The notes beneath the pieces were generated by a model. That model was given only the letters and a program-made list of their open reading frames with translations. It ran no database searches and had not been told where the DNA came from. A stretch of DNA of 63,968 bases, from NCBI GenBank assembly GCA_002104905.1, contig MCFE01000514.1:1-63968 (forward strand), written 5' to 3'. Within the stretch, counting starts at the first letter, position 1. Each line of letters opens with the position of its first letter. This DNA comes from Basidiobolus meristosporus CBS 931.73 (taxonomy: Eukaryota; Basidiobolomycota; Basidiobolomycetes; Basidiobolales; Basidiobolaceae). Made by a program: the position numbers and the translations under genes. Positions 37,401 to 47,464 of this stretch are shown here, piece after piece.

Positions 37401-37437
37401 GTTATATACAAAATGATGTGCATAACGGTGCAGCCCT
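34424..37437. other. Spacer, nothing recognised
   Basis: 3 kb without a recognised gene apart from promoter sequence of the minus-strand gene at its left edge. CpG content is ordinary. The longest open frame (plus 35963-36415) has no known features. A T-loop-like stretch near 35080 was considered as a tRNA and rejected. Confidence 0.5.
34583..34590 (-). promoter_or_regulatory. TATA box of the unknown gene at 33.9-34.4 kb
   Basis: TATAAAAG on the minus strand, about 160 bases upstream of the ATG at 34423. Confidence 0.5.
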
Positions 37438-38302
37438 TCACACAGTGGCAAGCCTTTTAGTCTGGTGAATTTGGGCTTCGATATCTGCTTCTTCGTAACA
37501 ACGCTTTCGTTTGTCACTACCAATTGAGGATTGCGCCTCAGATGATTCATTCAAAAGCAGCGCTTTGGACAGCTCCGAATAAAACGGAGGTGTACTCTCA
37601 CAGGACCCACTCTCAACATCATTCAGTTCGTGCTTATCTGCCAGATATGTATCTGTGGAACCATCCCCCTCGGTGGACGGTTGTACAGATGAGTAATTGT
37701 AGTAAGAGTTTTGCTCAAATGAGTATATGGAATTGGCGCCAATGTCGGTCTGAGGAATCGTCGCGGAGGAAAGATCGGAGATGAAATCACCATCCGTCGA
37801 CGAATTGAAGGAAAAGTCCGCCGTTTGTTCCAGTGGCCAGGATATCGATGAATACCCCTGCATGGAGGAGATGGTTGGGTTCATTGAAGAGACGGGGTTG
37901 TTCACATAGGAGGCCGACCCAGTCTCTAATGGTTGGTTGGCTGTGTACATATAGGAGTTCATCATATTGAACATGATTTCATTATAGGTACTCGTATTGG
38001 CGACGTATCCTATAGGAGACCGTGGTAAAGAGTTTTCGTATGTACAGGTGTCTAAACAAACAACAATTCAGTATACGGACTCAACGTGGAAGATAAAGCT
38101 TTAGACAGGTACCGTTCAAGTACTTTGAGTGGCTCAAATTCAGAGGAATTTGTTTTTGCAGTTCGCTAATATCCCTTGCTTTTCGCAGAAAGCCTTTCAG
38201 AACAACCTCCTTACTGATTCCGAGATCTCTAGTTGATCTATACATGTCTGTCAACTTACGATCACCAACCGTGATAACACGTTCCAACGAAAGGGAATCC
38301 AT
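37438..38302 (-). CDS. Two-exon gene of unknown function, possible nuclear regulator, 267 residues
   Basis: Exon 1 (38113-38302) and exon 2 (37438-38051) join across a 61-base GT...AG intron in phase (one base plus two). The N-terminus (about 1-65) is a compact, mixed-charge and probably helical region: MDSLSLERVITVGDRKLTDM, ISKEVVLKGFLRKARDISEL. The remainder is rich in Ser, Tyr, Asn and acidic residues, resembling transcriptional activation regions, and ends in basic stretches (SDKRKRCYEEAD and HQTKRLATV) that could be nuclear localisation signals. No family is recognised, so a regulatory role is inference from composition. A CGCG-A4-CGCG dyad sits just upstream of the ATG. Confidence 0.65.
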
Positions 38303-40813
38303 TAAAAGAGGGCGCGAAAACGCGATTGTAATAAACTCGACTATATGTAGATGTGCTGAATGGGTAAAGTTGGGGGAACGTTATTAATAATAGAGAAGAA
38401 GGAGCAGCTGGGAATTTGGACAACGAAGGGCATGGAGGCCCTTAATAAGTGCGGTTACGTGGATGCCCATCAGGGAAATCCAATTATATAGCAGGGGCCT
38501 AGAACTATAGGCCATCAATTAATGGCAAGGGATCAATCTATAGATAGTAATACAACCTTCCAAAAGCATGACGAATATGTATAAGCTACAGGAAATGATT
38601 GGCCAGATGTACATCTGATTCATTCTAAGAAACCGTCCATTCCTGCGGTTTTCTTGCCGCCAATCATAACCAGTATATAATAAGACATCCGGCCCTGATT
38701 TGCCAGGACAGATCCAGTAACCCCACTATCAACCATTTAGGTGCATCGCATCCCCCTCTATTCCTAATACGATGACCATTAAGTATAATAGAATGCATGT
38801 CAAATCAAATTCAACGGTCCCGATTTCCGGTAGAGTGCTTAAAGATGTTTTTTATTTTTCCTTATTCATAGTATCGATGTGATGGCATTGCATATGAGTC
38901 CCAGTAAAGTGTCTTGGCGTTTCTAATTTCCATTTGGAATAACAAGGTATACGGAGACTGACCTGCCAGCAATGCTGAGTAATCCTTATTCTGGGGATTC
39001 GGAGGAAATACTAATTTGCCGATCCAAATGTGTGGAGAAGCGTCAGGACTGCGTTTAACTATTTCCAGTTTCCAATGCATCTACCAAGTGGATCGACATT
39101 GCCAATCTATTATACTTTGCAAAACACGCGCCACTGTACGGGATATATGGTGGGACATATAGGTTTGTGGGGGGGCTGTCAACCAGAAAGATCGACTGTG
39201 TTGTGGTTTAGATTTCATCCATCGATGCCTCCTTGACCTGGAATTGCTGAGTTGTATGTAGTCAAATGGTGTCAAAGATGGAAATACCTGTGTAGGATCA
39301 CCAGTCAGAAAAAACGATTGATATGTCTGGCTGAGCTGAGTTTCCTAATTTAACTAATTTTACATTCAGTTCTTGAAAACAAACATCAGTATCCTTCTGA
39401 TTGTGCTCAGTTATTTATTATAAATCTTTGGTACTCTGGGATAGTACTCAGCGTGATGGAAAGGATCTGACGAGGATGAATGTCGCGCCCAGGCGTGAGA
39501 AATAGCCTAAACAGGAGGGGAAATGTTACTACTCAACCTGCTTCCTGTTATTATATTTTTAAATACTACATTCGGCTAGCCTGTCTGAACCATTACTACA
39601 AATTATACTCGGAGCCCATGATACATTCGGGACCAAAAGCCAGCATGCTGGACATAGTTTGATGATGACGGCTGTTAAATTTGATACTACTTCAACGTTA
39701 TTCGAAACAACAATGATTAACGCTAAATCCCATATTCCGAGAATGTGAGCAGCTTCTATGGCTCCTGATGGTCTGGCATTACGGAAAATCAATGAAGTAT
39801 GTCGCGCTGCTTGCCCGGAATTAAAGCGTTCTCTTCCATTGGGTTCCCCACTCGTAGTATGTATTATCCAAAAGTTCCGATGAGAACCCTTAGTATATTT
39901 GATGTGAATACTGGTTAAGAGCTCGCAATAAATTCATATCGCCTTGTGTAATGAATAGTTATTATCGAAAGACACATCATGATTTCCTACAAACGGGATA
40001 CTGTTCACTAAATCAATGATATTACTGATGACGTACCGAGAAGCTGGAAACTCCAATCTTACACTGTATTGCACTAGTAAAATCCTTTGGTTTTAGACAT
40101 GTATTGATTTAAATTAACCGAGTCAAAAGGACATGCAGAGCGTTCGCCTGATTTTTAAAGGATTCTTTTCACAAAATCCATAAAACTGATATTTTGGTTA
40201 CTGGTCTCAATAATCGTCAAACTGGTCTACAGTCAGTTGGGCTATATATCTACATGTAATATATAGGCCATAAACACTTCTATTTTTCCAAGATCTAGAG
40301 CGTATCCATGCTGACTTGGTGGCCATTCAGGCCAAGTGATATAGATCATTAAGTGGAGAACGAACCATATCACGCTACACAACTCTTCCTCGAAATATCG
40401 ATACCGGTGCTATTGTTGTTTAATAATGGCCATAGAGTGACGTAATTATGACTGCAGTTTAGATCTCCTAGTAAAAATCCCTGATGAACACCAGGAAAAA
40501 CTGTAATAATCCTATTCATCTTAGGTTGGGGCCATCATTTGAGGATAGTAATATGTAAACTAATAGCTACGCTCTTCGCAGAGAAAATTCTAGTGGAAAA
40601 TCTCTCTAGGACACATCATGACTTCAAACTCTGTCATGCTTTATATTGTACAAATCCACTTCAATATGGCAAGTAAGTTCGATGGTTGATGCTTGAGAAC
40701 GAACTTTGCCAGCTGCAACAGCATAATATATATATACCACATAACTGACCGACTATTCGGGTCGTATTCTTATTGGACGTAGCAGTGGACACTTGAAAGC
40801 AATTTATAGTATT
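38303..40813. other. Spacer, nothing recognised
   Basis: Apart from promoter sequence of the minus-strand gene at its left end, no coding or RNA gene is seen. Short G-runs occur (39169-39175). Confidence 0.5.
38311..38324 (-). promoter_or_regulatory. E2F/MBF-like site (CGCG-A4-CGCG dyad)
   Basis: On the minus strand the sequence reads CGCGTTTTCGCGCC, containing the E2F-type core TTTCGCGC. It lies 9-22 bases before the ATG of the gene at 37.4-38.3 kb. In fungi such elements bind MBF/SBF-type factors that drive G1/S transcription. Only a motif match. Confidence 0.4.
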
Positions 40814-41157
40814 TGTTGTAAGAGTCTTGGAGATATTGGAAGTGATTGGGAGAACAAAAAGAATATGTGATTTTTACTTAATGATTTATTGCATGTAAAA
40901 GTGGTGTTTATACTTTACACGGTCTTGGAAAAACAAACACGTAGAATATGCTTAAAAAGGTGTTAAGAACATGTGTGCAAAGTTTGGGGGCCTTTGGACA
41001 ACTTATCGATTTTTCATGTCCTGGATAACCGATATTTTGGTAAAATATTTAAAGTAAATCCCGACAAGGAATATGGACAAGATATTCTATGATTTTAGAC
41101 TATGATCTAAGTGACCAAGTTGATGAAATCTCAGGGGTGTTTACAAAATTCACAACA
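40814..41157 (-). mobile_element. Solo copia LTR, CpG-retaining copy
   Basis: 344 bases from TGTTGTAAGAG to CACAACA, with no adjoining internal sequence. Flanked by GTATT and GTATA, a 5-base target duplication with one mismatch. That arrangement fits recombination between two LTRs that removed the element body. Unlike the family copies at 11.4 and 57.3 kb it keeps several CpGs. Confidence 0.85.
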
Positions 41158-43090
41158 GTATACACAATAAAATATGACCTTTCACTTGCAGATTTACTGA
41201 GTTGAGTCAAAGTGCTTATACTTTTAAGTGAACTTCGTTAAAATGATGAATACGCTTGAGAAATGCCCCTGGAGGTTGTATGCGATGTTTGGGATCTTTT
41301 GGAGGCGCTTGGAAATTTTGATGACTTCCAGTATTTCCACTATACCCAGGAGTTGGTGAATTTCATACGAAATTAATTCCAAGTTAATAAACATTTAAAA
41401 CTTCACTACGAAGTACTGTATCCAAGTAAATGAATATGTATGCCAAACTAATTGTCTACAGCAATACTTTCATGTCAAGAATCTGCCTCCCGAAAAAACA
41501 AGCCTATGCACAGGTATATCAAGTATCAAGTGCGAAGACCCAAGGTGTTGCGGATGATTTTAGATGACATCGAATTTGGCACTGTTATAGCATTATCCAT
41601 TGAAATCAGTTTGCACCCTGAACACCTAATATCCAACAACTCCCACGAATCCATGCAGAGCATTGATGAATTCCTCCTATTGGTCCCAGTCCTTCCACGA
41701 AACATTAAGGTTGGATTTTAAGATTTGGGAATTTCTTATATGGTAACATACATAACAATTTAAATATAGGCTTGGGATACAAAATCAAGTGCCAAGAATG
41801 GCGACCACTAGGAAGGCTGTTATAAAAGGGAGAAGGAGGTGTGATTGAATTAACTATTTAGCCGGTAACCGAATGCCCAGATTTTATGTGCGTCTAAGTA
41901 ATGCTTGAGTCAAATCCTAAATTTATCTTGGTGAGGGCCCGTCAAATGTAGGGAAGCCGCCACGCAATACACTCTATTCCGTTTAACAACCACGCACATT
42001 CACGAAGGTGTCGTGATTACTCATAGTCCTGGGTAATTCACCACTTACCAGTGGTTTGGCAAGCTCTGATTAGTTGACAACAGCCATCTGCACAATAAAT
42101 CAAGTACGATGGGTAGCAAATAAGGAATCGGTAGGCGATTGCGCGCCAGAGGAGCAAAAATGGCAACAGTTTAAAACCACCTAAAACCTTGATCAATTAG
42201 CTCGGGACAACTAATGCGCCGGGCCAAGTATTAGGTAGAACCTTTTCCACTAACATCGGTGGCGGTGAAACATGGATTGCTGTATGTAACGCAACAACTA
42301 ATGGAACGCATATCGATTGATCTTCAGGTTCTTTTGTTAGGGATTCACTTACGGCGATTCGCCTGAATAGTAGCAGCCAAACCCACCGGAACTCAAAACC
42401 GAATGCACAAGATTTCCGTGTGCGTCTACCACAGACCTAGACTACCGCGGAGCCGTAGCTCCAAGCTAACATCAGCAAAATCGCTCCAGATTGCGGGCGG
42501 GCGGGCTTGACTAGATTCATTCTCCACCTCTGATTGTTTACTGACTATGAGGTCGAAGAGAGATCACCTAATTTTGACCACAATTTGACACGGTGTGCAA
42601 TATATATTCCAAAAATGCCTTGGTTCGAGCCGGCGTATAATTGGCCTACAGCAAGGGCCTCTACAAATCCAAATTGCATTACTTGGTCGCGATTTGCCTA
42701 ATCATAGTGACCGTTCCATTATAAATCATCAGATGACGAAATTGCCCAACAGACTACCAGGAGTCATAGTGGTTGATGTATCAAAGATAGAATCCGAACG
42801 GCCCGTTGCGGGAGTAAAGGCCGTGTGTTGAATGCCAGAGCACAGTATCCAAAGTGTGACTCAGTATTCAGGTTTTTAATCAACGTCACAGAAGATTGCC
42901 GGATGCGGGATTGAATAGACCCGGCTGCCACCTTCATTGGAGAATAAAAGCACGAAGGAGACGCCTTCCCTCCACATCGCATTATATATATTTTCTTGGA
43001 GAACATCTCCACTATACCTCTAAAGTACATTATACGAAGTGCCATTCATATCTCCGATTGTTCGAGAGGACAGACGGTATAGTGCTAACT
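41158..43090. other. Spacer and ABC-transporter promoter
   Basis: No gene recognised (plus 41452-41721 is open but featureless). The last few hundred bases are presumably the promoter of the ABC transporter, with a TATATATA stretch at 42983-42990. Confidence 0.5.
42983..42990 (+). promoter_or_regulatory. Possible TATA element of the ABC transporter
   Basis: TATATATA about 100 bases upstream of the ATG at 43091. Confidence 0.4.
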
Positions 43091-46000
43091 ATGGATCGTA
43101 AAAACGAATCAGTCAACAACGATGGTCACAGTACCCATAGTGACGGTACTGCCATCTCAGAGGCCTTTGAGGGAACCAAAGAAAAGGCAACACACACGCA
43201 TTATCCTAATACTGGTGATGGGTGGGGCGAGGGAGAGCCTGACATTGACGTGTTAGGCGCGACCGGGGATTACGAGGAGCTTAGAAAAGAGCTCTCGCGA
43301 ATTTCTACGGTGCATCGAATCACCACCGTGCAATCTTCAGATAATCCTCTTGAGAGTGGCCGTATTGAGGATGATTTCGACCTCAATGATTTCCTTCAGT
43401 CCATCATCGTTAGGAACCAAGAGGCAGATATCAAACAAAAGCGCATCGGCATTACCTTCAAGAACCTCACCGTCATCGGCGACAAGGTGGGCAGAGTTTT
43501 CGCTCCAACCTGTGGCACTCCATTCAGAATGATTGCAGGCCTTTTTAGCCCATCCACCTGGAGTAAAAGTGCCAAAGATTCCAAAGATGAAGGAAGGGTC
43601 ATACTGCACGAAGTTGATGGGTTCTGCAGAGATGGCGAAATGGTTTTCGTTCTGGGTAGACCTGGAGCTGGTTGTTCCACACTGCTGAGAGTATTATCGA
43701 ACGAGCGTAAGCAGTACAAACAGATCAAGGGGGATGTTTCCTATGGTGGCATTTCTGCTGAGGAATTTCAGAAGAGGTTTGTTGGCGAGGTTGCCTACAA
43801 TCCAGAGGATGATTTCCACTTTCCCACACTGACGGTAAAGGAAACCATGAATTTCGCTCTCAAATGCAAAACGCCCGGGAAACGACTCCCTGATGAGACA
43901 AAGAAGTCCTTTGTGCAGAATGTTCGAGACACCTTGCTGAAAATGTTTGGCCTGTCGCATACACTGAACACCTTGGTTGGTAATGAGTTCGTCCGTGGCA
44001 TTTCTGGTGGGGAGCGTAAGCGATTATCCATTTCTGAGCAAATGGCGGCTCGTGCGGCCATCAACCTGTGGGATGGTAGTACGAAAGGGTTGGATGCCTC
44101 ATCGGCTCTGAGCTACGTGAAATCCCTTCGGATTATGACAAATATTATGCGCAAGGCAACCTTGGTGACAATCTATCAAGCGTCGGAGAGTATCTATCGA
44201 GAGTTTGATAAGGTTCTGCTGTTAGACCAAGGCCGTTGTGTGTATTTCGGCCCTGCACAAGAAGCCCGAGAATACTTCATTAAGCTTGGGTTCGAAAATA
44301 GCCCGCGCCAAACCACCTCCGACTTTTTAACATCCGTAACGGATCCTCATGAACGTAAAATTCTTGCCGGAATGGAAAGCATCGCTCCTCAAACCCCTAT
44401 AGAACTAGAGAGGGCTTACAAGAACTCCAGTCTTTACCAGAGGATGCTATTGGAGCGGGCTGAATACGAGAGCTTTTTGACTAGAGATGCCCCTGAAAAG
44501 GAATTTCGCCAGCATGTTTCGGAATCCAAGCAGAAGCACGTCCCCAAAAAGTCACCCTACACCACATCCTACCCACAACAAGTCAAGGCTCTAACGATTC
44601 GTCAATTCCAACTAACCTTTGGGGATCGTGCTTCATTGATTTCTCGCTATACCTCCATAACCGTAAAGGCAGCTATCGTTGGCTCTGTATTCTTGCTACT
44701 TCCTACTGATACTAGTGGCGCATTCACTCGCGGAGGTGTACTCTTCTTTGCTCTCCTATTCAATTCTCTGGTGGCTCAGGCGGAAATTCCGAATGCCATG
44801 AGCGGCCGTTCCATCCTATACAAACACAAGTCCTTCGCTTTCTACCACCCTAGTGCATTTTACATCGCCCAGATGGTCACCGATATCCCGTTCATGGCCC
44901 TTCAGATTATACTTTTCTCAGTTATATTGTATTGGATGGCTGGGCTTCAAGCAGATGCAGGAAAATTCTTCATGTTTATGCTAATTCTGCTGGTTTCTGG
45001 CTTCAGCTTGACCGCCTATTTCCGGATGTTTGCTGCGTTTTCCAAGAACTTCGATATTGCGTCCCGTTACTCTGGGTTGGTTCTGATGGCCTTTCTGCTA
45101 TATACTGGGTACTTGATCCCCAAGACTCAAATGCATCCATGGTTTGTCTGGATCTTTTGGATCAATCCCTTGGCATATGGCTTCAAAGCGTTAATGTCCA
45201 ACGAATTCAAAGGATTACGGTTCACCTGCCAGGGATCTGCACTGGTTCCAAATGGTCCAAATTACAATGATATAAGGTATCAAACGTGCACACTTGCTGG
45301 AAGTCGTCCAGGAGAAAATTTTGTCGATGGCGCTGCCTATATGGATAAAGCGCTTGGATATGATGCTAACCAGATGTGGATTGACTTTGTAGCAGTCGTG
45401 TGCTTTTGGGTTCTATTTTCGGTTCTTGCTATGATTGCTATGGAGTTCAAGCAATTCGGCAAGGGTGGGTTTACTTTAAACACATTCAAGCGAAGCAAGA
45501 ATCTGCAATCCTCAGGCGATGCTGCTGGCCCTGAGAGTAGTGTCCAGATTGATGCCAACATCGAGGATATTGCTCTTGAGGGAACCTCATTCTCATGGCA
45601 TGATATCGACTATGTGGTTCCTGTCAAAGGGCTCCCTGATGGAAAGCAACTATTACATCAAGTTGACGGTTGGGTTAAACCTGGTCAACTAACTGCTTTG
45701 ATGGGTGCTTCCGGCGCTGGAAAAACCACTTTACTCGATGTATTAGCACAACGCAAGTCCCTGGGAAAAGTTACTGGCGAGATCCTTGTGGATGATCGCC
45801 CTCTGGGCCCTGATTTTGAACGTACAACAGGGTATTGCGAACAAATGGATGTCCATAATCCAGCAATCACCGTTCGAGAAGCTCTCAGATTTTCTGCAAC
45901 TCTACGACAATCCCCAGACACCCCAGAGGCGGAAAAATACGCATACGTTGAAGAAATCATTCGATTGCTTGAAATGGACGATATTGCTGATGCTCTGATC

Positions 46001-47464
46001 GGGAACGTTGAAAGTGGTGTGGGCATCTCTGTTGAACAACGCAAACGCCTTACTATAGGTGTTGAATTGGTGGCAAAACCAAAGCTTCTCTTTCTGGACG
46101 AACCCACTTCCGGGCTGGATGCACAAGCTGCTTTCAACATCATTCGCTTCATGCGCAAACTGGCTAATCAGGGACAGGCAGTACTGTGTACCATACATCA
46201 ACCCAGCGCGGTGTTATTTGATTTCTTTGACCATCTATTGCTACTTGCTAACGGAGGAAAGACCGTCTACTTTGGCGAGTTGGGGCAGGATTCTCAAGTG
46301 CTTCTGAGTTTCTTTGAGCGGAATGGTGGCCCTAAATGCTCTCCTAGTGCAAACCCTGCGGAATATATACTGGACATCGTCAACGATAAGCGTGCTTTGG
46401 ATTGGCCTTCTATTTGGCAGAACTCTCCGGAAAGGGTGGAGGCTCGCAAGGTGCTGGATACTCTAAAAGTCTCGGATTTGACGGCAGAGGAGAAACACCA
46501 ACGACGTGAATTCGCAACATCACTCAAAACCCAGCTCCGAGTGGTATGCCCTAGAATGTACCTATCCTGGTGGCGAAACCCTACATACAATCTTGGACGG
46601 CTCATGTTCTGCTTGACTTTCTCTCTTCTACTTGGCTTCTCTTTCTGGCAGCTTGGGAATACTCAAATGGACCTCCAGCTTCGTAATTTTGCGATTTTCC
46701 AGTCGCTTGTCATGGGCGTCATCTTCATGAATCTATCCCAGCCTAGATATATCGACGAACGCAACGTTTACTACAGAGAAACCTCTGGTAAGATGTACGG
46801 ATGGAAGCCTTTCTGGCTATCCATCATGACAGCCGAATTGCCGTATCTTTTCGTAACAGTCACCATTTTCTGGTTGATCTTTTACTGGATCAGTGGATTT
46901 AATGGGGCATCTGGTCGGGCTTTTTATTCCTGGCTCATGTATATCATATTCGGATTCTTCTGCGTATCTCTGGGCCAAATGATTGCTTCATTTTCTACAT
47001 CGAAACCGATGGCTGCATTGCTTAATCCTTTCTTCTTCTCGATGCTTAACCTATTTTGTGGTGTTGTTGTTCCCTACAACAGTTTACCTGGCTTCTGGAA
47101 AGCGTGGATGTACTGGATTGACCCATTCCATTACTGGGTTGAAGGCCTAGTTGTCAATGAGCTTCATGGCCTTCCAGTTAACTGCGCCAGTAATGAATTT
47201 GTTACATTCAATCCACCATCAGGCCAAACATGCATCCAGTACGCCGGTAGTTTCATGAGCAACTCTCCAGGTTATCTACGCGACCCAAACGATACACAAA
47301 GCTGTCAGTACTGCTCCTATTCTCTCGGAGATAGTTATTATCAGCCACTAAAGTGGAGCTTTGATCATCGCTGGCGTAATTTTGGAATTATGGTTGGTTT
47401 CTGGATCTTTAACCTCTTGTTCACTGGATTTGTTATCTCAAAGTTTCGGGGAAACCGACGTTAG
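43091..47464 (+). CDS. PDR-type (ABCG) full-length ABC transporter
   Basis: Single exon, 1457 residues, in the order NBD1-TMD1-NBD2-TMD2, the reverse arrangement typical of fungal pleiotropic drug resistance pumps (Pdr5/Cdr1). Known role: ATP-driven export of xenobiotics and lipids at the plasma membrane. NBD1 Walker A at about 189 is GRPGAGCST, with Cys in place of Lys, and its Walker B region (LWDGSTKGLDAS) is degenerate, but its signature VRGISGGERKR (about 301) is intact. NBD2 has a canonical Walker A GASGAGKTT (about 872) and LLFLDEPTSGLDA (about 1000), but a degenerate signature VGISVEQRKR (about 977). This complementary asymmetry is a PDR hallmark. Each TMD shows about six hydrophobic segments, and an extracellular loop near the end is Cys-rich (about 1377-1410). 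The ATG at 43091 is chosen because the in-frame upstream extension does not resemble the family. Substrate unknown. Confidence 0.96.
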   Translation: MDRKNESVNNDGHSTHSDGTAISEAFEGTKEKATHTHYPNTGDGWGEGEPDIDVLGATGDYEELRKELSRISTVHRITTVQSSDNPLESGRIEDDFDLNDFLQSIIVRNQEADIKQKRIGITFKNLTVIGDKVGRVFAPTCGTPFRMIAGLFSPSTWSKSAKDSKDEGRVILHEVDGFCRDGEMVFVLGRPGAGCSTLLRVLSNERKQYKQIKGDVSYGGISAEEFQKRFVGEVAYNPEDDFHFPTLTVKETMNFALKCKTPGKRLPDETKKSFVQNVRDTLLKMFGLSHTLNTLVGNEFVRGISGGERKRLSISEQMAARAAINLWDGSTKGLDASSALSYVKSLRIMTNIMRKATLVTIYQASESIYREFDKVLLLDQGRCVYFGPAQEAREYFIKLGFENSPRQTTSDFLTSVTDPHERKILAGMESIAPQTPIELERAYKNSSLYQRMLLERAEYESFLTRDAPEKEFRQHVSESKQKHVPKKSPYTTSYPQQVKALTIRQFQLTFGDRASLISRYTSITVKAAIVGSVFLLLPTDTSGAFTRGGVLFFALLFNSLVAQAEIPNAMSGRSILYKHKSFAFYHPSAFYIAQMVTDIPFMALQIILFSVILYWMAGLQADAGKFFMFMLILLVSGFSLTAYFRMFAAFSKNFDIASRYSGLVLMAFLLYTGYLIPKTQMHPWFVWIFWINPLAYGFKALMSNEFKGLRFTCQGSALVPNGPNYNDIRYQTCTLAGSRPGENFVDGAAYMDKALGYDANQMWIDFVAVVCFWVLFSVLAMIAMEFKQFGKGGFTLNTFKRSKNLQSSGDAAGPESSVQIDANIEDIALEGTSFSWHDIDYVVPVKGLPDGKQLLHQVDGWVKPGQLTALMGASGAGKTTLLDVLAQRKSLGKVTGEILVDDRPLGPDFERTTGYCEQMDVHNPAITVREALRFSATLRQSPDTPEAEKYAYVEEIIRLLEMDDIADALIGNVESGVGISVEQRKRLTIGVELVAKPKLLFLDEPTSGLDAQAAFNIIRFMRKLANQGQAVLCTIHQPSAVLFDFFDHLLLLANGGKTVYFGELGQDSQVLLSFFERNGGPKCSPSANPAEYILDIVNDKRALDWPSIWQNSPERVEARKVLDTLKVSDLTAEEKHQRREFATSLKTQLRVVCPRMYLSWWRNPTYNLGRLMFCLTFSLLLGFSFWQLGNTQMDLQLRNFAIFQSLVMGVIFMNLSQPRYIDERNVYYRETSGKMYGWKPFWLSIMTAELPYLFVTVTIFWLIFYWISGFNGASGRAFYSWLMYIIFGFFCVSLGQMIASFSTSKPMAALLNPFFFSMLNLFCGVVVPYNSLPGFWKAWMYWIDPFHYWVEGLVVNELHGLPVNCASNEFVTFNPPSGQTCIQYAGSFMSNSPGYLRDPNDTQSCQYCSYSLGDSYYQPLKWSFDHRWRNFGIMVGFWIFNLLFTGFVISKFRGNRR

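Noticed and set aside
42441-42452. PDRE-like element (CCGCGG core) upstream of the ABC transporter
   Set aside because: Matches the TCCRYGSR consensus at seven of eight positions only and lies about 640 bases upstream; could easily be chance.
45685-46605. Open frames antisense to the ABC transporter NBD2
   Set aside because: Shadow frames over a highly conserved coding region.
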